A DNA stretch of 64,000 nucleotides from contig CM063508.1 in the NCBI GenBank assembly GCA_032207245.1, positions 88,863,890 to 88,927,889 on the forward strand, written 5' to 3'. Both the position numbers and the translations under genes were made by a program. The stretch's first letter is position 1. Each line of letters starts with the position of its first letter. Positions 23,425 to 36,566 of this stretch are shown here, in pieces. A model generated the notes under the pieces. The model worked only from the letters and a program-made list of their open reading frames with translations, was not told where the DNA came from and made no database searches. Origin of the DNA: Pardosa pseudoannulata. Taxonomy: Eukaryota; Arthropoda; Arachnida; Araneae; Lycosidae.

Positions 23425-24235
23425 TGATATTTTTTACAGGCTATAATGTTAGCTATCCAAAAGAGTTTTCCTTTTGTTTTTATTATATATGAACTGGAAT
23501 TTACAAGGATTTTTGTTTTTGATCGGCAAACCGGAAGTTGAATATATAAACTAAAAGCTATAGTTGAAATAGATGTTATGTACATACACGACGTTAAATT
23601 TAAATTTTTATTTTAAATATAAACCTTTGTTGATGATTTCAGTTTAACTCCAACTAATAAATCTGGAGATTTTTTAAGTTGGTACAATAAAAGTTTTGTA
23701 AACATTTTCTGCAACACAAACTTTAAATGCACTTTATCGGATATTATCTTTTGATGTTTAATTGCTCAGGAATATTGTGATAGCAAAAAAATCTTTATTA
23801 TAATAACATAAAATTTATTGATATTTAAATATTGATATTTTTAACAGTCCATAATGTTAGCTATTCAAAAGAGTTTTCCTTTTGTTTCTATTATATATGA
23901 AGTGTAATTTACAAGAATTTTTGTTTTTCATCGGCAAACCGGAAGTTGAATATATTAAACTAGGAGCTATAGCTGAAATAGATGTTATTTTCATACACAA
24001 CATTAAGTTTAAATTTTTATTTTAAATAGAAACCTTTGTTGATGATTTCAGTTTAAGTGCAACTAATAAATCTTGAGATTTTTTTAAGAGGGTGCAATAA
24101 ACATTTTGTAAACATTTTCTGCAACACAAACTTTCTCAGATAATATCTTTTGATGTTTAATTGCTCAGAAATATTGTGATAGCAAACAAAAAGGTCTTTA
24201 TTATTATAACATAAAATTTATAACAGATAATAGAT
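23425..24235. repeat. tandem duplication, ~408-bp unit
   Basis: ATAATGTTAGCTATCCAAAA at 23443 recurs as ATAATGTTAGCTATTCAAAA at 23851, and the following sequence matches throughout (CGGCAAACCGGAAGTTGAAT, CCTTTGTTGATGATTTCAGT, GTAAACATTTTCTGCAACAC). There are two copies with scattered substitutions and a small deletion in the second. Confidence 0.9.
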
Positions 24236-24350
24236 ATAATATTAAGATATAATGAATAAAAGTTTTAATTGTAAAAGAACTATTTGAAAATAACAGCTGT
24301 TTAATGAAATAATATTTAGATGTATTTTTAAGGAAATAGAGGAATTGTTA

Positions 24351-25312
24351 CTTCCATATTGATTATCCTCTATTCAATAAAGGTTTTAAATCTAGTTTCA
24401 TTATATTCTCGTGTGTTTGAGTTGTGTTATAAACCCCGATACTTTATTGCTAGATTGAGAAGTTTTGTCTCCCAATGTTACTTTTATGATGAAAATCATC
24501 TATTCGATAAAGGTCTTAAATCTAGTTTTATTATATTCTCCTGTGTTTGAGGTGTGTTATAAACCCAGATAAATTATTCTTGGATTGAGAAATTTTATTT
24601 CACAACGTTACTTCTATGATGATTATCCTCTATTCAACAAAGGTCTTAAATCTAGTTTCATTATATTCTCGTGGGTTTGAGGTGTGTTATAAACCCAAAT
24701 AAATTATTCTTGAATTGGGAAGTTTTGTCTCCCAACGTTACATATGTTATGAATATCTTCTATTCTATAAAGACCTTATATCTAGTGTCATTATATTCTC
24801 GTGCGTTTGAGGTGTGTTAAGAATCCAGATAAATAATTCTGGGATTAAGAAATTTTGTCTCCCAGAGCTACTTCTATGATGAACACCTTCTATTGGATGA
24901 AGGTCTTAAATCTAGTGTCATTATATTCTCGTGTGTTTAAGGTATGTTAAAAACCCAGATAAATTATTCTTGGATAAAGAAATTTTGTTTCCCATCGTTA
25001 CTTCTATGATGAATATATTCTACTCAATAAAGGCCTTATATCTAGTGTCATTATATTCTCGTGTGTTTGAGGTGTGTTAAAAATCCAGATAAATAATTCT
25101 GGGATTAAGAAATTTTGTCTCCCAGCGTTACTTCTATGATGAACACCTTCTATTGGATAAAGGTCTTAAATCTAGTGTCATTATATTCTCGTGTGTTTGA
25201 GGTGTGTTAAGAATCCAGATAAATAATTCTGGGATTAAGAAATTTTGTTTCCCAACGTTACTTCTATGATGAATATCTTCTATTCGATAAATGTCTTAAT
25301 CTTAGATAGTAG
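24351..25312. repeat. 130-bp tandem array, ~7.3 units, fixed length
   Basis: TTATATTCTCGTG or a variant starts at 24401, 24531, 24661, 24791, 24921, 25051 and 25181, exactly 130 bp apart each time. From 24720 onwards two variants alternate: one reads GAATAT...CCTTATATCTAG and the other GAACACCTTCTATTGGAT...CTTAAATCTAG, a 260-bp dimer. The lack of indels suggests a young array. The last partial unit ends at a (TA)n tract. Confidence 0.95.
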
Positions 25313-25314
25313 AT

Positions 25315-25351
25315 GTTATATATATGTTTATGTTTATATATATATATATAT

Positions 25352-25441
<90 letters not shown>

Positions 25442-25442
25442 G
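25315..25442. repeat. (TA)n microsatellite at the end of the 130-bp array
   Basis: A TA run with a few TATG and AAATA interruptions begins immediately after the truncated last 130-bp unit. The 61- and 102-codon frames are repeat translation. Confidence 0.95.
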
Positions 25443-26281
25443 GTAATACTGCATATAAAAGAGACTTTCATACTGTATTCAAAGAAGCTGATATTTAATA
25501 AATTTGAAGATTACTTACATTTTTACTTCAGTGTTTTAACCATTTGTATATAAATATGTTACTAGTGGTTTTATAAATTTTTAAACAGCTTGGTTAAGGA
25601 AAATAATAATTAAGTTTTTAAAATCCATTGTCGCTTTAAAGCATTTAATTTTTTATTGAATGTTTTAGTTAACTAACCGAAGATGTTCCTATAGCAAATT
25701 CAAATAATTTCTCTGGTATACTACCCGAAAACTCTATTAATTAACGGAATATCTTCCTGGAAATTTAAAATACACAAGAAATCCAGAAATTAGGCGTTAT
25801 ACTAATATTCCAATTTAAATTCCATTTATATTATATTCTTCTTCTGTAATAAAGCATGTATAATGATAGAAAAAAAAACAAATAATTTTGCAAGTAAATA
25901 TAAGGAGAATTCCTATATTTATGATAAACAACTGTAATCTAAGAATCTAAGTTCCGTTTTCGTTTCAAAAGCAAGCTTAATCAAAATAAGAGGGCTCCAA
26001 TGTAAGAAAGCGAAAATGGCAAAGTGTCTTGTATTTCACTTCTCCGGATCAACGAAAGTTAAAAAAAGCTATGCTTGATCGAAAAAAAATGAAAAATCTG
26101 CTGGGTAAAGAAAGCACAAATAATTTCGCCATGGATAAGCCAAATACAATTTAAGATTGAATGGAGAAAATTTGTAGCTTTCTAAGTGAAGCATGTTTGT
26201 TACAGTAATAAAAAATTATCGCATTATTTTGGATAAATTTTAGTGTAATCGAGTTTCGAAGTTAAGCTAGAGTAAAATATG
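25443..26281. other. non-coding DNA, no gene recognised
   Basis: Nothing beyond AT-rich low-copy sequence is seen between the microsatellite and the second LTR-family copy. Confidence 0.5.
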
Positions 26282-26504
26282 TGTGAGATGTTAAGAATTA
26301 GTGAAATGTATAATTAAATATATATATATATATATATAGTCTTTAATATATATATATATATATATATATAGTTATACATTCCACTAATTAATGTATATAT
26401 ATATATATATATACTATATTAATTAATGGAATCCACTAAATGATATATATACACATATATATAATTAATATACATAATTTAAATAAATATATATATATAG
26501 TCTA

Positions 26505-26572
<68 letters not shown>

Positions 26573-26576
26573 TATA

Positions 26577-26617
<41 letters not shown>

Positions 26618-26626
26618 TATATATAG

Positions 26627-26702
<76 letters not shown>

Positions 26703-27553
26703 TATATATAGTCTTTATGTCAAATAAAGACTTTGTGATTGAGAAATGACCAAAGGGAAGGGATTTGCTAACAGTTTACTGTAGATTAGAATTTGATATT
26801 AGAAAGCAAATATATTACTAACAATACAGAATTAATGGCTACTAACATTTAAGATTTTAACACAGTACAATATATAAGAATAATATGAACGAGGGGGATA
26901 CATAAAACATAAACATAATCAAATAGAATTAAATGTATATGGATTGGATGAGCGTTGGAAAAATGAAAACCCAATAAGATTTAGGATTAAAGAAATTAAG
27001 AATTTACTTACTACAATGACTTTGAATATTTTCACTCCAAACGATCACCTCAAAACCATCCACTTTAATGGAACATCAAGAAAAAACAGAGTATATTAGT
27101 TCGTAGCCGATTTTATCCCCCAGCTCCGCGCTCTAAACAAACACTCTTATTTTTCTCTTTTTTTTTTCAGATGACGCTAAGCTCAACGGTAACAAAATAA
27201 ACACGCTTTACAAAACTATTAAGCAATTGCTGTCGCTGATTCAGCATCATGGCTGCTGGACGGTACAATATGAATCTTTGAATACATTTTATATACAGTA
27301 AAAATACTAAAATATGGGTGGTTTAACAGATCCAAAAAATGACACAATCGTATAATTTCTTTACAGAATCAAACAGGATACAAAAATTGATGGTATAAAA
27401 GAAAACAAAATGAATCTCAGTTTATATAATCTAGAAAAATAATTTAGTGTTAAGTTCAAAGACAACGGAAATAAGCACAGATATAAAAAAAAAATGTGAA
27501 TCTCCGGTAGCTGCGTACAAACTGCTTTACCGGTGCAAGATCGGGCAAATATT
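26282..27553 (-). mobile_element. second copy of the 16.6-kb LTR family, expanded by (TA)n
   Basis: It starts TGTGAGATGTTAAGAATTAG (compare TGTTAGATGTTAAGAACTAG at 16558). From 26718 to 27553 it matches 16613-17410 closely, including GAGAAATGACCAAAGGGAAG, the T-tract followed by CAGATGACGCTAAGCTCAAC, and GCATCATGGCTGCTGGACGG. A ~390-bp (TA)n-rich expansion (26318-26712) sits where the first copy has only a short ATATATAAA. The 388-bp segment is present about once rather than three times, and the match ends at TCGGGCAAATATT. No target-site duplication was found, so the right end is probably truncated. Confidence 0.75.
26318..26712. repeat. (TA)n expansion with inverted LTR-end fragments
   Basis: Long TA runs are interrupted by AGTCTTTAATATA, and by TATACATTCCACTAATTAATG (about 26372-26393), the reverse complement of the nearby LTR start CATTAATTAGTGGAATGTATA-type sequence. 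A second diverged fragment reads ATTAATGGAATCCACTAAAT (about 26420). The tract therefore contains inverted pieces of the LTR it interrupts. Confidence 0.75.
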
Positions 27554-28441
27554 ATTGGGCAGAGAACACTAAGCCAGGTGACTGAGGGTAGAGGGATTAT
27601 ATATAGGACAAATGCCGATCCAGTTACACGGGAGAGTGCCCACATACCTCATGACAGACAAGTATCAGCCTCTATAACCAGAATCGTACAAAACAAACTA
27701 AAAAAGTAAGGAAAATAGCTGACTGAACAAAAGTTAAATACATGATTTTCGATGCTTAGAAAACTCAGACGGTTTGGTCCTGATAAATCCATTTGTTCAG
27801 ATGTATCCAAAAAATGTATTATTCATAAGTCTCCGTATATGGAAATCAGTAAAGAACCTAACTGTAATGAATTTATCTCTGTCAAATCAACCGTTAATAC
27901 TTTTGTCTTATAATGGCATCTCGTTCTTCTTTGGCTTCTCATGGTGTCCACTTGATGCAGTATACTCAAAATTAATGAATATTAAGCACGCACCTTTTAC
28001 ACCTGTTGTCTTTAACATCGATACTGATTTTTTCAATCATACGAAGCACTTTCTGCTTTCTTTCCTCTTCTGCAAACATTTCATTTAACATTCATAATTT
28101 TATATTCTTTAAAAAGCTTCGCCTCTCAAATCATTCGGATATATCATGACTTCATTTGACAGTGTTTATTCATGAATGTCTTCATTGCAGGTGCATTCGA
28201 CTATCTCTACAAAAGGCTGCATGAATTTTTGCATTTTGTTGTTTCTCATGCTACTTCGACAAATCAAGCACGATTGAGTCTGCAGGCTCTCAGTTACGAT
28301 ATCGTTGCCTTTGCTCATTTTTGCATTTTAAAACTGATGAACTTATTCACAGCATTCGTACCTCCCATAAAATCGATATTATCTTTAATGGTCGTTTGTA
28401 TCATATTGCTAATGTACTTGATATGGATAATCTGGGTGTTG

Positions 28442-28445
<4 letters not shown>
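27554..28445. repeat. first copy of a diverged ~0.9-kb-spaced duplication
   Basis: The stretch around 28070-28140 (CATTTCATTTAACATT, TTTAAAAAGCTTCG) and 28310-28420 (AACTTATTCACAGCATTCG, AATGGTCGTTTGTATCATAT) is echoed at 28955-29040 and 29115-29195. Plus-strand frames of 104 and 118 codons lie here, but no protein family is recognisable and the frames are not conserved in the second copy. 27554-27720, next to the LTR copy, is less AT-rich and may still belong to that element: a TATATATAATCC-type box lies on the minus strand near 27595. Confidence 0.5.

Positions 28446-28506
<61 letters not shown>
28446..28506. repeat. (TA)n microsatellite
   Basis: A clean TA run ending the 118-codon frame in Tyr-Ile repeats. 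Confidence 0.95.
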
Positions 28507-28508
<2 letters not shown>

Positions 28509-28849
28509 ACATTAATTTAACCCTCTAAGAATTACGCACATATTTTTTTAATCAGCCAATGATATCCTCAAATGGGTGTGCACGTTAGGAAGTTAAATTT
28601 AGATCCAAAACTTTTAACAACTGTTACAATCACTTAATAAAGTACAACTGCTATAAGCACTTAATAAAAAGATTTTTATATGGATTTAAATCACCTCCTT
28701 AACATGTGTACATCCGTTTGAAGACGGCTGAGGAGAAAATTATGTCCGTAATGCTTAGCGGGTTTATAAGTTCTCTGTATTACTATACTTTGTTTAATAA
28801 TCCCTTCTGGTTGACCTCTGGCACCTTCAGTAGTCCCGTCAGTTGTGCT

Positions 28850-29200
28850 TTACCTAAAGTTAATAAACTGAGTGCTCTTTTTAGATCCATTGTCTCTGAT
28901 ATTTATATCGTTTTTTTAGAATCCTTAGAAAGATCTTCTTTCAGTCTTTTCTTCTAAAAAAATTCATTTAACATTTGCTATTCTATATTCCATTAAGAAG
29001 CTTCGTCAACTCAAACTTTTCGGCTACAACATGATTTCACTTGGTATTCAATCTTTAGTAAAGAATATTTCCATCGAATGTGCATTAGATGTATCGGATT
29101 TTCACTTTTGAAATGAATGAGTTATTTTCCATCATTCGCATTTGTCACATTACACCGATATTGCTTTTAATAGACTTATTACAAATGTACTTGCTATATA
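28850..29200. repeat. second copy of the diverged duplication
   Basis: AATTCATTTAACATTTGCTATT, TTAAGAAGCTTCGTCAACTC, GATTTCACTTGG and CATTCGCATTTGTCACATTA correspond in order to 28070-28420. Similarity is patchy, implying an old event. No coding sequence is recognised. Confidence 0.5.
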
Positions 29201-29297
29201 GTATTCTATTGATATGCATATATATATCAATCTTCAGAAAGATTTAGTCTATAAATGGACTATCTAGCCACATATGATGATAATTGTGAACATATAT

Positions 29298-29530
<233 letters not shown>

Positions 29531-29536
29531 TTTCTA

Positions 29537-29980
29537 CAGCAGAATCTCGAATAACCGGAATCGAATTATCAGGGACGACAAAAAAATCATAAAAGCCAGT
29601 TTTATGGTATAAAGGAGAAAAAATCTATAGCTAAAGACGGTAGTATGGATTTTCAGTTAATAATCTTAGATTTCCGAAAGTTAGACTGTTTAGAAAATGT
29701 GGATGATAACAGAGTGCAAGAATGGATTAACAGAGTTTACAATATTACAAAGTTTTGAGTTTCGTTGAAATTGTGTCGTATGTCACTTGTTTTTGAAAAG
29801 AAACAAGAAATTTCGAAGAATGGCCTGAAAGTCACGAAAAATATCTTGTATCATCGTAAAAATCAATTCACAGTGACGTATTAGTGCATAGTAAAGCGTT
29901 AGTTATTAATTCTGAGCAATAAGATGAAAACATTCTTGTTGAATAAAAGATGTTAAGAAATTTTGGTAATAAATAGGATC
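29537..29980 (+). mobile_element. pogo/Tigger-like DNA transposon fragment
   Basis: Directly after a TA dinucleotide (29535-29536) the sequence reads CAGCAGAATCTCGAATAACC and then GGAATCGAATTATCAGGGACGACAAAAAA. The alternating CTCGAATAACCGG / CGAATTATC pattern is typical of pogo/Tigger inverted termini (CAG-TA-type ends with TTATCCG repeats, TA target). At about 29700-29735 the plus strand reads VDDNRVQEWINR, which recalls the short acidic segment near the C terminus of Tigger-type transposases. Stops interrupt it. No matching right terminus was found, so this is a truncated or internally deleted relic. Confidence 0.45.
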
Positions 29981-32742
29981 GAAAAGCAAATGGAAAACAA
30001 AAACTTCTCCTACTTCATTATTTTCAAAATAATAAGGTAAACTATATTTCTATTTCTTTTTTGTACACAACTATGTGTAAATTTAAATAAAATTAAAACT
30101 TAGACATTTTTCTGTTTTGTATTCAATAAATTATTAATTTCCTTTTGTAAAATAATGTTAAAGTTTTTTTTTTAACTGTTCATCAAAATATGCATAAATT
30201 TTCATTTTTTGGGATATTTGTTTATCTACGACAAAACATTTCCCTACACTCCCAGTTACTTTAGAATTTATGAACCCCACGGAATCTTGCCTCTAATTTA
30301 TTTTTAAATAAGAATGTAACAATCAACTTGATTTCACGGGTGATTTTTTAATCCTTAGTTCTTAGGATATTCAGACTACTGTCTTCCCTAATCCTTTTCA
30401 TACGCTTCCCTCTGATTCTCCTAATCAAAAGTTTCCTGTGTTTAATATTTTTGGTCATCGGGTTTTGAATATTTTTTTATCTAATTTACTTAGCTCTTAC
30501 TTCAGTCATCTGAAGGTGGTTGCATTGGATCGTATATTTTCCACAAGTGTATTTTATAAAGAAACGTTCTTAGACCGCCTGCGAGGTTAAAAAAGTTTGA
30601 GTTATTTTATCTCCCTGCAATACAATTTATGATTCAAATCTTATACACCACAATGAACATCTAAATAGATTAAGCATGAATGTAATCTCTCTCTAGCGTC
30701 TAGGTCTCCCTTCTATTACTTAGTTCTAAAAGTATTCTGAAATTTCGCTTGAGGGATCAAGAAAGTTATTTTAAAAATTAGGAACTAAAGCATTATCCGA
30801 TTGATTAACATTCGTGATGTTCTAACTACTTCTTCAATTTTTTTTCTTTAAATATTCAGATTGTCATGCTTCTTTGGATTTCAAGTTTTGGGGAGTTTTC
30901 ATTTTATAATAATTTGTTCTTAACTATTTAATGATCTTACTAACGTATCTATATATTTGAGAATTTCCAATTTAATCTACGTTCATTATTTGGAAGTATA
31001 TTTTTTTCAATTATTCTTTTTTCTTTTTCCCTTTTAGACGTGCCTTCTAAAATGGTGTTAATTAAGAGGTTACTTAACACCATTTACTTACTTCACACCA
31101 CTTATATGGTGTTAAGTAAGGAGAGTGTGTTCTGCTGTGTAACGAATTTGTCTCTTATCCTCTATAAGCTTTTCTCGTCCTTCCATATTGATAATGCAGC
31201 TTGTTCTTCGCTCCAAAACAGCTTCCCTTGTTCAATTCTCTTCTATTTAAGCCTTACTTTGATCAATTCGATTATTCTGCCTTACTCTGACGAAAGTGCT
31301 TTTGTTTTATTTAGAACTAAAATTTCATAAATACATCAATCAAATGTTGAAAGAAATTAGAAATAGAAAATTTATGCAATCTATTACTGTAATAAGAAGA
31401 TTATTTGCTAGATATTTAGTTTCGTTAAAAAAAATATTAAGATATAAATATTCCTTTTTCTCTTACATACAAATTATCTCTTGTAACCACTCATTCATCA
31501 ATGACTGAATTTGTGTTCGACATAGTAAATAAGATATGTTTTAAATCGGTTGATTTCCTATGAAAATTAAAGCTTATTATATAAGCATTCTAAGCTCATT
31601 TTCCGAGTTAACACATAAACTGCTAATAACTTTCTGAGACTCGTAACCAAATTCTCCTAGGTACATGGAAGAACTTCAACCTTTCAGTTATGACACAATT
31701 TCATTCATCGACTGATCTGTCTTATCCGTTACGGCTAAAGAACATTAGCAAATAGTTCAAATTTTATAAAAATTTATCAAAACATACAATACTGATCAAT
31801 ATCAAAATAAGATAAAAGTATTGTAGAAATATAAAAATATTTTTAGTATTTACATGATTCTTCATCAGTCTGTATTTTAAGTAACCTTCAAAAAATGACG
31901 TTGCATTTTCAAGACCTAATTTTTTTCTTTTTCAATGGCATGGTTCTGTTGTCATAGTAAGCAGTTTTTAAATCTGATCATAACTTTATCCTGTTAAAAA
32001 GAAAGATATCTTAAAAACACTAATTTCTATATTTACAATCCCTCTTTACATTTGGTCAGTCCAACCAGAATGGTAGTTAATTCCTTCCTTCAATAATTTT
32101 CATTGGTACTAATAATTCGAGATGTAACTTTTCAATAAGTTAATCATGCATTCCTGTAATTTCAAACCTTCCTTCAAATTCTTCTGCCTTTTAAGGAACT
32201 ACGGAAAAGAATTCGTTACAATAAAGGTAGTTTATTTCATAGATTCCTTATTCTAAGAATTTATTAACCGGTTTAAATAATGTCTAGGGCAAAGTATCAC
32301 AAGTTTAAATTCCTGATATATAAAAATCGCTTGTCTTGTGAAAATTTAAATTTTATAAATACATCAAATCCAAATGCTGATTGTTTTGCATATGGAATAT
32401 CGCTTTCCTTGTGAATAGGTTCGTACCCCAGTCAAATCAGTCAGGAGATCTATGTGGGATTTTGCTAGTTTTATTCATGACACCCTGAGAGGCACTTTAA
32501 AAGAAAACAAAAGCGTATAAATTATAACAGGGTAACAACTCAAATATTAAATTCCAAGAAGCGCAAATCATTGAATCATCAAAAAATAGTTGAGTAAATC
32601 TTCAATATTCACAAGTGACTGATAACATGTAAGTTTTTCTTACTAAAAATATCAAAGAAAAGGGCACACCGGATTTTTTAAGTTTGTACGGATAACTTTA
32701 TCTCTATAAATCTCTATAAATGAAATTCTCATTTCTTTAAAT
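29981..32742. other. low-copy DNA, no gene supported
   Basis: A 96-codon plus frame at 31040-31330 begins inside a palindromic cluster and shows no recognisable domain. The rest of this 2.7-kb stretch is AT-rich non-coding DNA with no tandem period that I can detect. Confidence 0.45.
31052..31119. other. cluster of overlapping inverted repeats
   Basis: ATGGTGTTAA (31052-31061) pairs with TTAACACCAT (31074-31083). The longer TTACTTAACACCAT (31070-31083) pairs with ATGGTGTTAAGTAA (31106-31119), 14 bp perfect with a 22-nt loop. The middle arm can pair either way, so two mutually exclusive hairpins are possible. Confidence 0.85.
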
Positions 32743-33445
<703 letters not shown>

Positions 33446-34200
33446 TTATATTTATATTTCTTATATTATTTTAAATATTTAAATATAACTATATATAGAA
33501 TTTTATATATACATATATATAACAACTTGAAATATATTTAAATCTACATAATATATAAAATTTTAAATATTTCACTTATAATATAAGTTTTATGTTTATT
33601 TGCTTATTATATATGAAAGATTTTATATTACATTATTTTTAGTAAAACTCATAGATTTTATATGGAATTATTTTTATACTTATTTACAAAAGCGTCTGCT
33701 TTGAGCTTATTTTTTCTTTTTGGGGTAAAATACTTTTAGAATTTTCGTTCCTATTCAAAAAATACTAAAATCTCTATACAGAAAATAAATCTTGTAAAAT
33801 ATAAGAAATATATCGTATATATTTGCTTTTTTAAATATAAATTTATATATATCTATATATATCTTTTATATAAAAACTCTTTTTGATATAAATAGAATTA
33901 AATTACAAATGTACTAGATAAGAAAGTTATACTTTTCAATTTTCTTTGAAACATGTACTTTTCAGAATTTGATTTTAAAATGTTCAAAAGATTATATAAA
34001 TAAATCTTATCATAATACAATTTTATTTAAACTTAACATATTTTATACTGAATATTTTATTAATAATCGTCTTCTTTGTAAAATATGATATCATGTTTTT
34101 TTTTAATATTTTCAATAAACTCAGTTTATAAAATGAAATTATTTTTTTTCTTTGATATTACAAACATTTCATCATCACATATCAAACATAACTACATTTG
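33446..34200. other. AT-rich non-coding DNA
   Basis: Residual short TATATA patches continue from the microsatellite, and otherwise nothing is recognised. Confidence 0.5.
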
Positions 34201-35721
34201 TTTTTCAATTCAGATTTTTTATTGAATATATACTTAGTAAATACTTTTTATACTCTTTGGCTTCAACATTCAATTTTTTTTTCAATTCCATTCAGTGTTC
34301 AGGTACAAACTCAGTCTTATGGACAGGGGACTGAGATTCATTTTTTTCCGTTGAGATCTGAACCTTACAAACATTACCATCATCAACATCACATCTGAAC
34401 CTTACACTTATGGTCGGTTTTCAATTCAGATTTTTTATCGAATATATACCTATGATAAGGGAGATAAGGTTCTTTTTTATACTCTATCGGCTTCAACATT
34501 CCCTAATTTTATTATTTTCTATTTACATTCAGTGTTCAGGTACAAACTCAGTCTTGTGGACAGGGGACTGAGATTCATTTTTTTCTGTTGAGATCTGAAC
34601 CTTACAAACATTACCATCATCAACATCATCAACATTACATCTGAACCTTACACTTATGTTTTTCAATTCAGATTTTTTATTGAATATATACCTATGAAAA
34701 GGGAGATAAATCCATTTTTTATACTCCATTTCTCGGCTTCAACATTCCCAATTTTTTTATTTTCAATTCCATTCAGTGTTCAGGTCCAAACTCAGTCTTA
34801 TGGACAGGGGACTGAGATTCATTTTTTTCTGTTGAGATCTGAACCTTACAAACATTACCATCATCAACATCATCAACATTACATCTAAACCTTACACTTA
34901 TGGTCGGTTTTCAATTCAGATTTTTTATCGAATATATACCTATGATAAGGGAGATAAGGTTACCATTTTTATACTCCATTTCTCGGCTTCAACATTCCCT
35001 ATTTTTTTTATTTTCAATTTCATTCAGTGTTCAGGTCCAAACTCAGTCTTGTGGACAGGGGACTGAGATTCATTTTTTTCTGTTGAGATCTGAACCTTAC
35101 AAACATTACCATCATCAACATCATCAACATTACATCTGAACCTTACACTTATGTTTTTCAATTCAGATTTTTTATTGAATATATACCTATGAAAAGGGAG
35201 ATAAAATAACCATTTTTATACTCCATTTCTCGGCTTCAACATTCCCAATTTTTTTATTTTCAATTTCATTCAGTGTTCAGGTCCAAACTCAGTCTTATGG
35301 ACAGGGGACTGAGATTCATTTTTTTCTGTTGAGATCTGAACCTTACAAACATTACCATCATCAACATCACATCTGAACGTTACACTTATGGTCGGTTTTC
35401 AATTCAGATTTTTTATCGAATATATACCTATGATAAGGGAGATAAGGTTACCATTTTTATACTCCATTTCTAGGCTTCAACATTCCCAATTTTTTTATTT
35501 TCAATTTCATTCAGTGTTCAGGTCCAAACTCAGTCTTATGGACAGGGGACTGAGATTCATTTTTTTCCGTTGAGATCTGAACCTTACAAACATTACCATC
35601 ATCAACATCACATCTGAACGTTACACTTATGGTCGGTTTTCAATTCAGATTTTTTATCGAATATATACCTATGATAAGGGAGATAAGGTTACCATTTTTA
35701 TACTCCATTTCTAGGCTTCAA
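34201..35721. repeat. ~245-bp satellite array, 6-7 units, two alternating types
   Basis: TCAATTCAGATTTTTTAT starts at about 34205, 34421, 34663, 34911, 35158, 35399 and 35640. Each full unit contains GACAGGGGACTGAGATTCAT and ends in a trinucleotide-like CATCATCAACAT tract whose length varies and explains the unit-length differences. Type B (TATGGTCGG, TTATCGAAT, GATAAGGGAG) alternates with type A (TATGTTTT, TTATTGAAT, GAAAAGGGAG) in the order B-A-B-A-B-B from 34421. The frames of 60-80 codons on either strand recur because the repeat recurs. Confidence 0.95.
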
Positions 35722-36240
35722 CAAATATAAATTCATATACAATAGGTTCCTTCACATAATAGTATGAGTGGTGAAAAGAAAATTAAAAAGATTACAAGAG
35801 CTGCTTCGGTGGAGCCAACAATCCTGTTCTCTGAAAACATTTTAAGACTGACATTTTTGTTACTGAATAAAATTGTTCCGGATCTGCTAACACGTCAGTG
35901 CCTTTCAAGATGTATTTGATTCACACATTATCTTTACTGTTAAGAACCTTCTCAAAAATCATTTTACAGAAACTATTTACATCTATATCCTAATGTTACC
36001 ACACATTAGAGAAGAGTCATCAGCCATCATTTTCCTTATTCCTTATTTGTAGCCATCCTGATTCCCAAACCTCAACCCAGGTGACTGTTTTCTTTATGAG
36101 CATTTGAAACATCTAGTTAATCTTCTTAAACCAAGAATTATACCTGATCTGAAAGACAGCATTTCATGAAAGTTCTCAGCACTTCCCCAGACACACTGCA
36201 GTCAACACTAGAACATGCTATCTTACGATTTTAAATGGTA
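35722..36240 (+). pseudogene. mariner/IS630-type DDE transposase relic (C-terminal part)
   Basis: From 36053 the plus strand reads Pro-Ser-stop-Phe-Pro-Asn-Leu-Asn-Pro-Gly-Asp, then CFLYEHLKHLVNLLKPRIIP, DLKDSIS, a stop, and KFSALPQTH. In the next frame it then reads DTLQSTLEHAILRF (about 36190-36232). This matches, from memory, the WPPRSPDLNPxDFFLWGHLK...PRTxxDLKxxI block around the last catalytic Asp of mariner/Tc1-like DDE transposases, here with CFLYEHLK for FFLWGHLK. Two in-frame stops and at least one frameshift make it dead. The part from 35760 to 36052 is too decayed to align by eye. No inverted termini were identified. Confidence 0.7.
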
Positions 36241-36476
36241 GCTAAAACTCATGGACGTCATGTTGAACGTATTTTGCTGTAATAAGTTTTTTTACAACAG
36301 AAAATGTTATCTTAGAATAAAATTGATCAAAAAATGCCCTCTAAGAGTGAAATTTCAAACATTTTTCTTTTATTCTCTCAAAAAAATATTCCCCTTCATA
36401 ATGTTTCCCACAATATTTCATAACTTTCTGAACAGTAATTTCAACTTTAAACAATTTTAAAGTAGAGAAATTTGAT

Positions 36477-36483
<7 letters not shown>
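36241..36483. other. non-coding DNA between transposase relic and microsatellite
   Basis: A 69-codon plus frame (36251-36460) follows the relic but has no recognisable motif. Confidence 0.45.

Positions 36484-36561
<78 letters not shown>
36484..36561. repeat. (TA)n microsatellite
   Basis: An uninterrupted TA run. The 72-codon minus frame passing through it is not a gene. Confidence 0.95.

Positions 36562-36566
<5 letters not shown>

Noticed and set aside
27774..28528. Plus frames of 104 and 118 codons as a possible membrane protein
   Set aside because: Hydrophobic composition follows from T-rich DNA, no family is recognised, the second ends in TA-repeat translation, and the frames are not kept in the diverged copy at 28850-29200.
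34201..35721. Recurrent frames of 60-80 codons with His-rich ends
   Set aside because: They repeat with the 245-bp satellite; the His run is the CATCATCAACAT tract, and stops fall in every unit.
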